From Nitratireductor soli (GTDB lineage: Bacteria > Pseudomonadota > Alphaproteobacteria > Rhizobiales > Rhizobiaceae): a stretch of DNA of 64,000 bases. Within the stretch, counting starts at the first letter, position 1. The number at the start of each line of letters is the position of its first letter. A model generated the notes under the pieces. The model had not been told where the DNA came from. It searched no databases and saw nothing but the letters and a program-made list of their open reading frames with translations. The DNA lies in assembly GCF_001050155.1 (NCBI RefSeq), contig NZ_LFVY01000008.1, forward strand, positions 62,001-126,000. Direction: 5' to 3'. Below, one piece after another: positions 1 to 8,797 of this stretch. The position numbers were made by a program, and so were the translations under genes.

Positions 1-123
1 TTCCCGACAGGGCCCAAATGCCACAAGCGTTGCCAGCAAGTGTAGCCACCGATGAGACGCTGTCAATACGCGCGGGTCATCACGACGCTGTTCCCGACCC
101 CGGGACTGCGATTGAACGGCGCT

Positions 124-1059
124 CTAAAGATGCAGGAATTCCGGCAATGTCTCGGCCATTGCGGCGCGGATCGAGGCGATCTGGGGTGCGGGGACCTGTT
201 CGACAGGCCACATCATCCGCGCGCCAAGCGGCGCCCAGCCGCCGGCGACCGCCATTGCCTTGTCGATGACGAATCCGGGAATGCCCGCCTGCAGCAGCGG
301 GGCGATGGCGCGGGACATGAAGCTGGCGATGCGTTCTTCCAGCACCAGGGCCGCATCCGGGTTGTCGCGCGCCTGCCGCGCCCACGCAACGGCCGCCCCG
401 GGATTGAGGCAACTCATGTTGGAGTAGGAGCCGTGCGCGCCCTGCCGTGTGCCGGAAGCATAGTGATGGCCGGGAATGAAAACGGAAAGACGCTCCATTA
501 CCGGCCGCATGGAAGCATACCAGTCCGCGTCGCCGCCACCGCATTTCAGTCCGACCAGCGTCGGTAGGTTCCCGGCCAGTTCGCACAGGGTGTCGGGAGG
601 AAGAACCGTCTTGGCATGCGGCGGGTTGTAGAGAACGAGCGGGATGCCGTCTGCCGCTTCCGCACAGGCTTCCAGGAACCGCAACGTCTCGATGGCGCGC
701 ATCGGCGTCCAGTCGGGCAGGATCACCTGAATGGCGTCGGGCATGAACCGGCGGGCCGTCGCCACGCGGTCGAGTGCCGGCCGGGGCAAGGGATGCGCCG
801 CCCCGACCTGGACGGGCAGGCCGCGCCCGCGGGCAGCGTTGACGGTGCGGCTGGCGACCTCGGCGAATTCGGCCTCCGACTGGAGATGGAACTCGCTGGC
901 GGTACCGTTGCAGTAGACGCCGTCGACGCCGGTTTCCGACAGGCGTTCGATCTGTTCGTCGATCGCGTCGAGCCGCAGCCGGCCGGCGGCGTCGACGTCC
1001 AGGAGAACGGTCGCCCAGACGCCTCTGATATCCCGCGGGCCGAAGGTCAGGGCAGCCAT
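124..1059 (-). CDS. DapA/NanA-superfamily lyase or synthase (311 aa)
   Basis: This is a complete TIM-barrel protein of the dihydrodipicolinate synthase superfamily, cytosolic class I aldolases that use a lysine Schiff base on pyruvate-like substrates. Lys172 in GLKCGG is the expected Schiff-base lysine, and Tyr144 in LYNPP matches the catalytic Tyr of the family. The GSTGE carboxylate-binding loop is altered to GTASE (52-56). It overlaps the next gene upstream (1047-1973) by 13 bp, so both are cotranscribed away from the FadR-type regulator at 2064. The substrate cannot be read from sequence; a sugar-acid aldolase or dehydratase working beside the NanA-like neighbour is likely. A housekeeping dapA role is unlikely in this catabolic context. 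Confidence 0.85.
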   Translation of the reverse strand: MAALTFGPRDIRGVWATVLLDVDAAGRLRLDAIDEQIERLSETGVDGVYCNGTASEFHLQSEAEFAEVASRTVNAARGRGLPVQVGAAHPLPRPALDRVATARRFMPDAIQVILPDWTPMRAIETLRFLEACAEAADGIPLVLYNPPHAKTVLPPDTLCELAGNLPTLVGLKCGGGDADWYASMRPVMERLSVFIPGHHYASGTRQGAHGSYSNMSCLNPGAAVAWARQARDNPDAALVLEERIASFMSRAIAPLLQAGIPGFVIDKAMAVAGGWAPLGARMMWPVEQVPAPQIASIRAAMAETLPEFLHL

Positions 1060-1973
1060 CGCGCCACGTCCGGTTCGCCCAGGAACGATTTCAACCGTTC
1101 ATCCGCGTCGGCCGACCTCAGCGCCATGGGCGCGCGCGACGGGCCGGCTTCGATGCCGCACAGACGCAACGCCGCCTTCATGCCGGGCATCACGCCCGTA
1201 TCGACCAGGATTTCGACGAACCGTTGCGAAATGACCTGAAGGTCCTGCGCCGTGGCCAGATCGGAGGCACGTGCCGCATCGTCGATCGCCGCATAGAGGC
1301 GGCCGAACAGATTGTAGGTCGTGCCGATGCCGCCGTCCGTGCCGAGCGCCGCGGCCCCGCCATAGGCCTCGTCGTAACCGAAGTAGAATGTCTTGTCCGG
1401 GCGCGCCCGGCGCAGGGTCGCGAATTTGAACAGATCCATCGACGAGAATTTGAGGCCCGCCACCTGCGGCAGGTCGAGAATTTCATTGAGCAGCGACATC
1501 GGCAGCGGCCTGCCGGTCCGCGCCGGAATCTCGTAGACGATGAGCGGGAGGGCCGTTGCCGACGACAGGCTGCGGTAGTAGTCGAGAATCTCCGCATCGC
1601 AGAACGGATAGCTGTGCGGCGGCAAGGCCGAAAGCGCATCGTAGCCCAGCCGCTCCGCTTCCCTTGCGAGCGCAATCGACGCCTTGGTGGACGGCATGCC
1701 GACATGGGCGATCATGGTCGCCCCGCTGCCGCGCGCGTCCTCGGCTGCCACCGCCAGCACGGCGGACAATTCGGCGCTTTCGAGAAGCCCCGATTCGCCG
1801 CTGCTGCCGGCCACATAAAGGCCCTTCAACCCCTGCCGGAGGACGAAGGCGTCAAGGTCGCGCTGCCGATCCGGCGCGAATTCGCCCCGCTCGTCCATGG
1901 CGGTCAAGAGGGCGGCATACATTCCCGAAAGCGGCTTGGTCATCGTTGGTCCGTGGATTTTGGTGTTGCTCAT
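1047..1973 (-). CDS. N-acetylneuraminate lyase-like aldolase (308 aa)
   Basis: DapA-superfamily class I aldolase. It carries GSSGE (56-60), Tyr147 in the VYEIPARTG segment, Schiff-base Lys175, and the GYDE (199-202) and GGIGTTYN (214-221) motifs. The last two strongly resemble E. coli N-acetylneuraminate lyase rather than DHDPS. The start at 1973 was chosen because GAGG lies about 11 bases upstream; the reading frame stays open for another 250 codons, but only antisense to the regulator. An alternative start is Met11 (1943). With the SiaP-like TRAP transporter and FadR-type regulator transcribed divergently, cleavage of a sialic-acid-like or other 2-keto-3-deoxy sugar acid is the best guess. 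No nanE/nanK genes are visible. Confidence 0.82.
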   Translation of the reverse strand: MSNTKIHGPTMTKPLSGMYAALLTAMDERGEFAPDRQRDLDAFVLRQGLKGLYVAGSSGESGLLESAELSAVLAVAAEDARGSGATMIAHVGMPSTKASIALAREAERLGYDALSALPPHSYPFCDAEILDYYRSLSSATALPLIVYEIPARTGRPLPMSLLNEILDLPQVAGLKFSSMDLFKFATLRRARPDKTFYFGYDEAYGGAAALGTDGGIGTTYNLFGRLYAAIDDAARASDLATAQDLQVISQRFVEILVDTGVMPGMKAALRLCGIEAGPSRAPMALRSADADERLKSFLGEPDVARWLP

Positions 1974-1989
1974 GTAATGCTCGACCTCA

Positions 1990-2025
1990 TTTGGTTTGAC
2001 AATAGTTTTTTTTGGATTTACCAAA
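1990..2025. promoter_or_regulatory. candidate FadR/GntR operator in the divergent promoter region
   Basis: The 90-bp gap between the lyase operon and the regulator is AT-rich and contains the palindrome TTTGGatttaCCAAA at 2011-2025. Its core TGG-N5-CCA fits the TGGT-N3-ACCA type sites of FadR-subfamily GntR repressors. A second half-site TTTGGT lies at 1990-1995 and pairs with ACCAAA. Assignment to the adjacent regulator is inference. Confidence 0.5.
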
Positions 2026-2063
2026 CTTGAGATATCAGCGCCCAAAATCCGCGAGAAGAGACA

Positions 2064-2780
2064 ATGGCGAACGCCGCAACCAGGGATCCCGAGCTTCGCC
2101 TGTCGGCTGCCGACATTGCCGAGGCCCTGATCCTGAAAATCCGCCAGGGCGACATCGTCGAGGACGACGCGCTGCCCACGGAGCGCGATCTGTGTTCGCA
2201 GTTCGATGCCTCGCGTCCCACCGTGCGCGAGGCGTTGGCGCTCGTTCAGCATCGCGGATATCTCGATGCGGGCGGCGGTCGCCGGCCGCGCGCACGGCGG
2301 CCCGTCCTGGCCGCCGTCCTGCGCGACGCGGGCGGGACGATCCGCGACATACTGGGCGACGAGGAGTCCAACGCCCATCTGGAGCAGATGCGCAGCTTCA
2401 TCGAGGTGGGCGCTGTGCGCGAGGCGGCGATCCGCGCCGGAACGGTCGAAATCGCCCGCATACGCGCCGCGCTCGAGCGCAACAGAACCGCTGTCGGCAC
2501 GCCGGCCTTCGCCGAGACCGACATCATGTTTCACCGGGCCATCGTCGCCGTGGCCGGCAATCCGGTCATTCTCACGCTGCACGACATGTTCGTCTCGGAA
2601 ATGCTGGCGGTCCGGCCCAGCGAGCGCGACCCGGCCGCGCATGACCGGATCGTCTACGACGAGCATCGCGCCATCTTCGACGCGCTGATCAAGGGCGAGG
2701 TGCACGCGGCGATCGATGAAATGGATCGCCACCTGGCGCGGTCCTTCAGGGATCGCCTGTCGCGCCCCGGACCGGCCTGA
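2064..2780 (+). CDS. FadR-subfamily GntR transcriptional regulator (238 aa)
   Basis: An N-terminal winged helix (residues about 12-75; PTERDLCSQFDASRPTVRE is the recognition helix region) is followed by a C-terminal all-helical FCD ligand-binding domain (about 100-225). The domain has the metal-binding pattern FHRAIVAVAGN and the late H residues. The length is typical for the family. It lies divergent from the two lyases and 45 bp upstream of dctP, so it probably represses both units and responds to the sugar-acid substrate, as NanR-type or uronate regulators do. The effector is unknown. Confidence 0.9.
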   Translation: MANAATRDPELRLSAADIAEALILKIRQGDIVEDDALPTERDLCSQFDASRPTVREALALVQHRGYLDAGGGRRPRARRPVLAAVLRDAGGTIRDILGDEESNAHLEQMRSFIEVGAVREAAIRAGTVEIARIRAALERNRTAVGTPAFAETDIMFHRAIVAVAGNPVILTLHDMFVSEMLAVRPSERDPAAHDRIVYDEHRAIFDALIKGEVHAAIDEMDRHLARSFRDRLSRPGPA

Positions 2781-2825
2781 GGTTGCTACGACAGAAACGA
2801 CATCGTCAATGGAGGAGATTTACAG

Positions 2826-3782
2826 ATGTTGAAGAATATCCTGGCCGGAACGGCCATGCTCGCGCTGCTTATGGGTGCGGCATCCGCCCGCGAACTTACC
2901 ATGGGTTCGCAGGACAACGAGAATTCCAACCTTTACAAAGGCATGGTCGCGTTTCAGGAGAAATTGGCCGAGGTCTCGGGCGGCGAACTGACCGCCAAGC
3001 TGTTTCCGGCCTCGCAGCTCGGCGACTTCAAGGCCATGGTCGCCATGATGCAGGCCGGTGAACTGGACATGACGACGACGGGCTATCCCGACATGTCTTA
3101 TGTGATCCCGGAACTCACCCTTGTCGGCGCACCCTATGTCGTCGAGGATTTTTCCCATCTTCAGAAGATCGTCGCCGGACCCTGGGGACAGAAGATGGAC
3201 AAGGAATTCGAGAAGCAGGGCGTGAAGGTGCTCGATCTCTGGTACTACGGCACGCGCCAGACCACGGCGAACCGCCCCATCGAAAAAATGGAAGACATGA
3301 AGGGTCTGCGCATGCGCACGCCCAACGTTCCGTTTCTGATCGCCTATGCGGAGGCCGTTGGCGCCACCCCGGCGCCGGTCGCCTTCGCTGAAGTCTATCT
3401 GGCGCTGCAGACCAATCAGGTGGACGCCGAGGAGAACCCGCTGCCGACGATCGAGGCAATGAAGTTCTACGAGGTGCAGAAGGCGATCGCCATCACCAAC
3501 CATTTCATCGCGTCGCAGGCAATCCAGATCTCGCTCAAGACCTGGGAGGGCCTTTCGGAGGAAGAACGCGGCTGGGTCATGGAAGCGGCGAAAGCCGGCG
3601 GCGACGTCAATGACGCATTGACGACCAAGGCGGAAACCGACCTGCTTGCCAGTTTCGAGGAGCGCGGGCTGACCATCACCCATCCCGACCTCGAGCCGTT
3701 CCGCAAGGCCATGCAGGGATATTACGACACGCTCGAGGAAAAGTTCGGCGAGGGTTCCATCGCCGCGGTCACCGCCAACTGA
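2826..3782 (+). CDS. dctP: TRAP transporter substrate-binding protein, DctP/SiaP type (318 aa)
   Basis: Periplasmic binding protein of a TRAP transporter. Residues 1-21 form a Sec signal ending ASA-R. The mature protein follows the DctP pattern: a GTRQTTANRP segment, the carboxylate-clamping Arg in GLRMRTPN, and LQTNQVDAEENPLP with the conserved Asn. The C-terminal THPDLEPFRKAM is close to the SiaP sialic-acid binders. The ATG has a GGAGGAG site 9 bases upstream. A 9-bp hairpin with a T-run directly after the stop should limit readthrough into dctQM. The ligand is probably an acidic sugar; sialic acid is possible but unproven. Confidence 0.92.
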   Translation: MLKNILAGTAMLALLMGAASARELTMGSQDNENSNLYKGMVAFQEKLAEVSGGELTAKLFPASQLGDFKAMVAMMQAGELDMTTTGYPDMSYVIPELTLVGAPYVVEDFSHLQKIVAGPWGQKMDKEFEKQGVKVLDLWYYGTRQTTANRPIEKMEDMKGLRMRTPNVPFLIAYAEAVGATPAPVAFAEVYLALQTNQVDAEENPLPTIEAMKFYEVQKAIAITNHFIASQAIQISLKTWEGLSEEERGWVMEAAKAGGDVNDALTTKAETDLLASFEERGLTITHPDLEPFRKAMQGYYDTLEEKFGEGSIAAVTAN

Positions 3783-3789
3783 GACGTGA

Positions 3790-3819
3790 GGCGCTCGTCA
3801 CCGCACGAGCGCCGCTTTT
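3790..3819 (+). terminator. attenuator hairpin between dctP and dctQ
   Basis: GGCGCTCGT (3790-3798) and ACGAGCGCC (3805-3813) form a perfect 9-bp stem with a 6-base loop, followed by GCTTTT. It sits 8 bases after the dctP stop and just before dctQ. It looks like a partial rho-independent terminator that keeps binding-protein expression above that of the membrane subunits. Confidence 0.7.
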
Positions 3820-3825
3820 CCGGTA

Positions 3826-4308
3826 ATGTTCATGCGACCACGGTCCATCCACAGCCCCGAGGGCATCGCCGCGACGATCATCTTCGTCGTGCTGATCGCG
3901 GTTCTCGTCATCCAGATCCTTGGCCGGACGCCGCTGTTCGCCGGGCCGGTCTGGACCGAGGAACTGGCCCGCTGGCTGTGGGTCTGGATGGCGTTCGTCG
4001 CCATCGGCGAAGCCGAGCGCACGAACAGCCAGCTCAGGATGGACATTCTGGTCGGCTTCGTCGGGCCGCGGGCCAGACGCTGGCTCTTCACCATCATCGA
4101 CCTCGTTTATCTCGGGATCATGGCGCATCTGGTCTGGATCGGCTTCAAGACCGTCCTGCGGACATGGAACAATGCTTCCGTGACACTGCCGGTGCCTGAC
4201 GGGATGCTCTATCTCGCCGCTTTCATCGGGCTGGTTTGCGTGCTGATCCGCATCGTCTTGCGGCTGATCGGCATTGGCCGGCGCGGCGGCGAGGGGATCG
4301 TCCTATGA
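3826..4308 (+). CDS. dctQ: TRAP transporter small membrane subunit DctQ (160 aa)
   Basis: Small four-helix integral membrane subunit of the TRAP transporter. Hydrophobic segments lie near residues 13-30, 50-65, 85-108 and 125-148. The conserved TEELARWLWVWMAFVAIGEA region is typical of DctQ. It ends with an ATGA overlap into dctM, indicating translational coupling. It is required with DctM for Na+/H+-driven uptake of the DctP ligand. Confidence 0.9.
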   Translation: MFMRPRSIHSPEGIAATIIFVVLIAVLVIQILGRTPLFAGPVWTEELARWLWVWMAFVAIGEAERTNSQLRMDILVGFVGPRARRWLFTIIDLVYLGIMAHLVWIGFKTVLRTWNNASVTLPVPDGMLYLAAFIGLVCVLIRIVLRLIGIGRRGGEGIVL

Positions 4309-5579
4309 TCCTCGCGACCGTGGGGCTCGGCTGGCTGCTGCTGGTTCTGGTGGGCGTCCCCATCGGCGTGGCGATGATCTTCGTCTCGATGGGCTATTTC
4401 TACTGGTCGGGCATGGGCGTCATGTTCGCCGTCCAGCGCATGGTCGACGGGCTGAATTCCTTTCCGCTTCTCGCCGTCCCGCTGTTCATTCTCGCGGCCG
4501 CCATCCTGAACTCCGCCGGCATCGCCAACCAGCTTTTCGGCTTTGCCCGTGCGCTGGTCGGCCATCTCACCGGCGGGCTCGGCCACGTCAACGTGCTGGC
4601 GTCGCTCTTCTTTTCGGGCATGTCCGGTTCGGCCATGGCCGACGCCGGCGGGCTTGGAAAGATGGAAATCAACGCCATGCGCCGTGCCGGGTACGACGAC
4701 GCGTTCGCTGGTTCTGTAACGGCCGCCTCCTCGATGATCGGCCCGCTCGTCCCGCCATCGATCACCATGGTTCTGTACGGGGTCATCTCGAACACGTCGA
4801 TCGGTGCGCTGTTCCTTGGCGGCGTGGTGCCGGGCGTTCTGTGCGCCGTTGCGCTGATGATCATGGTCTGGCTCATCGCCCGCAAGAGGGCATATCCGAC
4901 GGATCCACGCGCCACGCTCGGCCAAATCGGCCGTCTCTTCATCCGCTCGCTGCCGGCCCTCCTGACCCCCGCGGTGATCGTCGGCGGCATCTTCACCGGC
5001 TACTTCTCGCCGACGGAAGCGGCCGCCGTGACGGTGATCTATGCCCTGCTGATCGACCTGGTGTTCTACCGCGAACTGACCTTCCGAAGGCTTTGGGATG
5101 CCCTCTACGAAACCACGGCCACGTCCGCGGCCATCGCCACGATCATCGCCGGCGTCAGCCTGATGGGTTACGTGCTGGCGCGCGAACAGGCGCCGCAACA
5201 GATCGCCCAGCTCTTTCTCTCCATCGCCGATGGGCCGATCATGTTCCTGATCGCCGTGAACCTGATGATCTTCGTTCTCGGCGCGTTCATCGAAAGCCTG
5301 GTGATCCTTTTGATCGTCGTTCCGATCCTGGTTCCGATCGCACTCGGCTTCGGCATCGACCCGGTGCATTTCGGGATCATCGTCGTTCTCAACCTGATGA
5401 TCTCCATCCTCACCCCGCCCATGGGCATGGCGTTGTTCATCGTCGCGCAGGTCGGCGATATTCCGTTCCAGCGGCTGGCGGTGGCGATCCTGCCGTGGCT
5501 GATCCCGCCAATCGTCGTGCTGATCCTCGTCTGCGCGTTCCCGATCCTCGCCACGGGCCTGCCGAGCCTGATGAAGTAG
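4305..5579 (+). CDS. dctM: TRAP transporter large permease DctM (424 aa)
   Basis: Large TRAP membrane subunit with about 12-13 hydrophobic helices. Signature stretches include SGSAMADAGGLGKMEINAM and the GPLVPPSITMVLYG motif. The length is typical (about 425 aa). The ATG at 4305 overlaps the dctQ TGA as ATGA and is preferred over the open upstream extension. It completes the dctPQM operon under the FadR-type regulator. Confidence 0.93.
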   Translation: MILATVGLGWLLLVLVGVPIGVAMIFVSMGYFYWSGMGVMFAVQRMVDGLNSFPLLAVPLFILAAAILNSAGIANQLFGFARALVGHLTGGLGHVNVLASLFFSGMSGSAMADAGGLGKMEINAMRRAGYDDAFAGSVTAASSMIGPLVPPSITMVLYGVISNTSIGALFLGGVVPGVLCAVALMIMVWLIARKRAYPTDPRATLGQIGRLFIRSLPALLTPAVIVGGIFTGYFSPTEAAAVTVIYALLIDLVFYRELTFRRLWDALYETTATSAAIATIIAGVSLMGYVLAREQAPQQIAQLFLSIADGPIMFLIAVNLMIFVLGAFIESLVILLIVVPILVPIALGFGIDPVHFGIIVVLNLMISILTPPMGMALFIVAQVGDIPFQRLAVAILPWLIPPIVVLILVCAFPILATGLPSLMK

Positions 5580-5607
5580 CACTACAGTTGCGATGTACCG
5601 CGGCGTT

Positions 5608-5783
5608 CCTTCGCGCTCCCCTCTGCCCTGCCGGGCATCTCCCCCGCAGGTGGGGAGATTGGCTGTCATGGCCGACTTCGCCAGTCTTCGACCGCGAAAA
5701 ATCAGGCGAAACGTCAATGAAGAGATAATCTCCCCCCTTGAGGGGGAGATGCCCGGCAGGGCAGAGGGGGGCGCGAAGGAGCG
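5608..5783. repeat. long imperfect inverted repeat, Rhizobiales-type intergenic element
   Basis: The left arm (5608-5660) and right arm (5727-5783) are near-perfect reverse complements about 55 bases long. Both contain CTCTGCCCTGCCGGGCATCT followed by a C-rich/G-rich box. They are separated by about 66 bases. It lies between the convergent dctM and ABC-ATPase genes and encodes nothing evident. The structure fits a dispersed non-autonomous palindromic element of the kind common in Hyphomicrobiales intergenic regions, and it could act as a bidirectional terminator. Confidence 0.75.
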
Positions 5784-5834
5784 CGACTCCAAATCGCAAC
5801 TGAATCAGACCGGTTCTTCCGCATTCATGCGGAT

Positions 5835-5854
5835 GTCAGGTGTTTCCACCTGAC
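5835..5854. repeat. short palindrome GTCAGGTG-N4-CACCTGAC
   Basis: Perfect 8-bp inverted repeat with a TTTC spacer, followed by TGCAACTCTA. It is just downstream of the stop of the minus-strand ABC ATPase gene. Related copies occur near 25188, 57128 and 59095 in this window. Possible terminator or a small dispersed repeat. Confidence 0.65.
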
Positions 5855-5861
5855 TGCAACT

Positions 5862-6950
5862 CTAATCCCGCAACACGGCCAGCCGCTCGGCCTCCCAGCT
5901 GATCCAGAGCAGGTCGTCGGCGATCTGCGTTGCGTTGCCGGCGTCCATATAGGCGCGGATGACGGCATCTTCTTGCTCGCCGATGCGGATATCGAGGGAG
6001 GTGCGGCTTCCCTTGAACAGCCGGCTGACGACGCGTCCCTCGATGGCGGTCCGGCTGGCCGGCTTCTTCGGATGGCAGATCACGTTTTCCAGCCTCAGCG
6101 AAGCCGTGACATGGTCGCCTTCCGATGGCTGGTGATCATGCGCCGCGCCGCGCACGTCCACGCCGTTCCAGTCGATGACGATCGCGCCCTTGTCGCGCCC
6201 GCGCACCTTGCCCTCGATCAGATTGGTCTCGCCGATGAACTCGGCCACGAAGCGGCTCGCCGGGCGGAAATAGAGATCCTCCGGCGTGCCGGACTGCTCC
6301 ACCTTCCCGCTGTTCATCACCACGATGCGGTCCGACATGGTCAGCGCCTCTTCCTGGTCGTGCGTGACGAAGAAGAAGGTCTTGCCGGTGCGCTTCTGAA
6401 TGTCCTTGAGCTCGATCTGCACCTGGCCGCGCAGCTTGGCGTCGAGCGCGCCGAGCGGCTCGTCGAGCAGAAGCAGCTTGGGGTCGGGGGCGAGCGCCCG
6501 GGCCAATGCCACGCGCTGGCGCTGGCCGCCGGAAAGCTGGTCGGGCGTGCGGTCGCGGAACCCGGAAAGCTGCAGGAAATCGAGCAGCTCGTCCGTTCGG
6601 CGTTCGATCTCGGGGCGGGACTTGCCTTTCAGCTCCAGACCGAAGGCAACGTTCTGTCCGACGGTCATGTGCGGAAACAGCGCGTAATCCTGGAACACCA
6701 TGTTGACGTTGCGCCGGTTGGGCGGCTGGCGGGTCACGTCAACGCCGTCGAGGACGATGCGGCCTTCATCGGGTGTTTCGAAACCGCCGAGCATGCGCAG
6801 CGTCGTCGACTTGCCGCAGCCGGACGGGCCGAGGAAGGTGACGAACTCGCCGGCCATGATCTTCATGTCCAGGCGGTCGACTGCGACGATGTCGCCGAAG
6901 CGCTTGGTGACGTTGTCGATGTGGACGATGGTGTCCTTGTCGCCGTTCAT
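5862..6950 (-). CDS. ABC transporter ATP-binding protein, PotA-like (362 aa)
   Basis: Nucleotide-binding subunit of a spermidine/putrescine-family importer. It has Walker A GPSGCGKST, signature LSGGQRQRV, Walker B LLLLDEPLGALD and the H-loop VTHDQEEA, then a C-terminal TOBE-type regulatory domain (about 250-360). The start at 6950 gives an ATGA overlap with the upstream permease; an in-frame extension of 15 codons exists but is not needed. It is the last gene of the minus-strand operon that starts at 14769. Confidence 0.93.
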   Translation of the reverse strand: MNGDKDTIVHIDNVTKRFGDIVAVDRLDMKIMAGEFVTFLGPSGCGKSTTLRMLGGFETPDEGRIVLDGVDVTRQPPNRRNVNMVFQDYALFPHMTVGQNVAFGLELKGKSRPEIERRTDELLDFLQLSGFRDRTPDQLSGGQRQRVALARALAPDPKLLLLDEPLGALDAKLRGQVQIELKDIQKRTGKTFFFVTHDQEEALTMSDRIVVMNSGKVEQSGTPEDLYFRPASRFVAEFIGETNLIEGKVRGRDKGAIVIDWNGVDVRGAAHDHQPSEGDHVTASLRLENVICHPKKPASRTAIEGRVVSRLFKGSRTSLDIRIGEQEDAVIRAYMDAGNATQIADDLLWISWEAERLAVLRD

Positions 6951-7738
6951 TGTGGGGACCCTTTGTTCAGGCGCCGCATGGAACGCTCGGCCCACAGGCC
7001 GAGGATCGCGGTCATGATGAGGACGATGGTCGAGATGGCGTTGATCTCCGGCGACATGCCCGAGCGCAGCTTGGCGAAGATGAGCACCGGAAGGGTCGGC
7101 TGATAACCGCCGAGGAAGAAGGCGCGCACGAAGTCGTCGAAGGAAAGCAGCATGCAGAAGATGCCGGCTCCGACCAGCGCCGGTTTCAGATAGGGCAGTG
7201 TCACGCGGAAGAAGGCGACGATGCTGTCGGCGCCGAGATCGCGCGCCGCCTCGATGTGGCTCTTCGGCTGGGTCGACAGCCGCGCCATCACCACCAGCGC
7301 CACGAACGGCACGTTATGCACCGTATGTCCGAGGATGACGGCCAGCATGCCGGGCTCCAGCTCGATCAGCCGCGCAAAGATGCGCAGGGCGATCGCCGAG
7401 ATGATGCCGGGAATGACCGCGGGCAGGCAGGCCAGCGCGAAGAGGATCGCCTTGCCGCGGAACTTGTTCGGCCCGAGGAAGGCCGCCATCCACGTGCCGA
7501 TGATCAGCGACAGGAGGGTGGTCGCGATGGCGATCGCCATCGAATAGCCGAAGACCGACATGACCTGGGTGTCCTGCAGGACGGCGGCATACCAGTCGAC
7601 GGTCCAGGCGCGGATGGGGAAGCCGATGAACTTCGAATCCTTGAAGCCCATCGTCACCATCAGCGCCAGGGGTACGAAGAGATAGATGACGAAGGCCCAG
7701 TAGATGACCGACATCAGGATGCGGGTGTGACGGGTCAT
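6947..7738 (-). CDS. ABC transporter permease, PotC-like (263 aa)
   Basis: Six-helix inner membrane permease. Its EAA cytoplasmic loop, EAARDLGADSIVAFFRVTLP, contacts the ATPase. The length is typical of PotC. The start at 7738 overlaps the stop of the upstream permease (ATGA), and its own stop overlaps the ATPase start the same way, so the three genes are translationally coupled. Substrate class: polyamine or opine-like cation, inferred from family and operon. Confidence 0.92.
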   Translation of the reverse strand: MTRHTRILMSVIYWAFVIYLFVPLALMVTMGFKDSKFIGFPIRAWTVDWYAAVLQDTQVMSVFGYSMAIAIATTLLSLIIGTWMAAFLGPNKFRGKAILFALACLPAVIPGIISAIALRIFARLIELEPGMLAVILGHTVHNVPFVALVVMARLSTQPKSHIEAARDLGADSIVAFFRVTLPYLKPALVGAGIFCMLLSFDDFVRAFFLGGYQPTLPVLIFAKLRSGMSPEINAISTIVLIMTAILGLWAERSMRRLNKGSPQ

Positions 7739-8721
7739 CGCATCATTCCTTTCCCGCCACGGCCCATCAGTTTCAGGAAGAGTCCTGTCACGGCCAGCGT
7801 TGTGATCAGCATGATCGAGGAGAAGGCGGCGCCCATGGGCCATTGATCGCCGGCGACGTGGAAGAAGCCGGCGATGGTTTCGGCGAAGACCGTCGAGCGC
7901 GGCCCGCCAAGCAGCACCGGCGTGGCGTAGTAGCCGGTGGAGATCAGGAAGACGAGCGTGCAGCCCGACGCAATGCCTTCCCGCGACAGGGGCAGCGTGA
8001 CACGGCGGAAGCGCGTCCACGCGCCGGCGCCCAGGTCGGCGGCGGCCTCCAGGTAGTTGTTGGGTATCTTCTCCAGCGCCGAATAGAGCGGCAGGAGCAT
8101 GTAGAGCGCGGTCAGGTAGATGATGCCGACGCCCAGCGAGAACCCGGTGTACATGAACGGAATGGGCCGGTCGATCAGGCCGAGCGACTTGAGCACCAGA
8201 TTGACCGCTCCGTTGTTGCCGAGCAGGATCATGATCGCGTAGGTGCGCACGATCTCGCCCACCCAGAACGGAATGAGCAGCAAAAGCAGGAACAGGAGCT
8301 GGTTCTTGCGCTTCACATGCTTGGCCAGGAAATAAGCCACCGGATAGGTGATCAGCAGGGTGATTGCGGTGAAGATGACGGAAAAGGCCAGGGTGCGAAA
8401 GAACGGAACGATAAACACCCGGTCCTGAAAGAAGGCCGCCCAGTTGGCCAATGTGAACTGCGGCTCATAGCCCACTTTCGGCGGATAGGAATCGAGGAAG
8501 CCGATCCAGAACATCTCGACGATCGGACCGAGATTGGCGAAGACGATCCAGAACAGCGGCAGGCTCGCAAGGATGACGAACTGGCGGCGCTGCGTCTTGA
8601 ACAGCGCGCCCGATACCGCCTGATACGTGCCGTTCTGGAGCAAGGCGCCCCAGAAGGTCATCTTGCCGCCTGGCGCGGGCGTCTTTCGAATATCCGCCGT
8701 GTCGGTTTCTGCATGGGCCAT
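7735..8721 (-). CDS. ABC transporter permease, PotB-like (328 aa)
   Basis: Permease with a long polar N-terminal tail (residues 1-48), then about six transmembrane helices and the EAA motif EAAADLGAGAWTRFRRVTLP. It pairs with the PotC-like protein to form the channel. It lies 113 bp downstream of the binding-protein gene, a gap that holds a strong hairpin. Confidence 0.92.
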   Translation of the reverse strand: MAHAETDTADIRKTPAPGGKMTFWGALLQNGTYQAVSGALFKTQRRQFVILASLPLFWIVFANLGPIVEMFWIGFLDSYPPKVGYEPQFTLANWAAFFQDRVFIVPFFRTLAFSVIFTAITLLITYPVAYFLAKHVKRKNQLLFLLLLLIPFWVGEIVRTYAIMILLGNNGAVNLVLKSLGLIDRPIPFMYTGFSLGVGIIYLTALYMLLPLYSALEKIPNNYLEAAADLGAGAWTRFRRVTLPLSREGIASGCTLVFLISTGYYATPVLLGGPRSTVFAETIAGFFHVAGDQWPMGAAFSSIMLITTLAVTGLFLKLMGRGGKGMMR

Positions 8722-8797
8722 AAGGTCAATCGCCTGCTAATCAATGCGCCGTCCTGGCGGCCGGCTTGTCTGCGCCGCGCTTGGGGGTGTTTCGGCT

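Noticed and set aside
1-123. Possible short genes before the first lyase
   Set aside because: Only short overlapping frames without ribosome sites or recognisable products; treated as intergenic.
1974-2732. N-terminal extension of the NanA-like lyase frame through the regulator
   Set aside because: It is antisense to the FadR-type gene and would destroy the family length; a normal start exists at 1973.
4209-5792. 527-codon minus-strand frame opposite dctM
   Set aside because: The composition (D/R/H/E/G-rich) is what an antisense transmembrane gene produces; no start site or domain.
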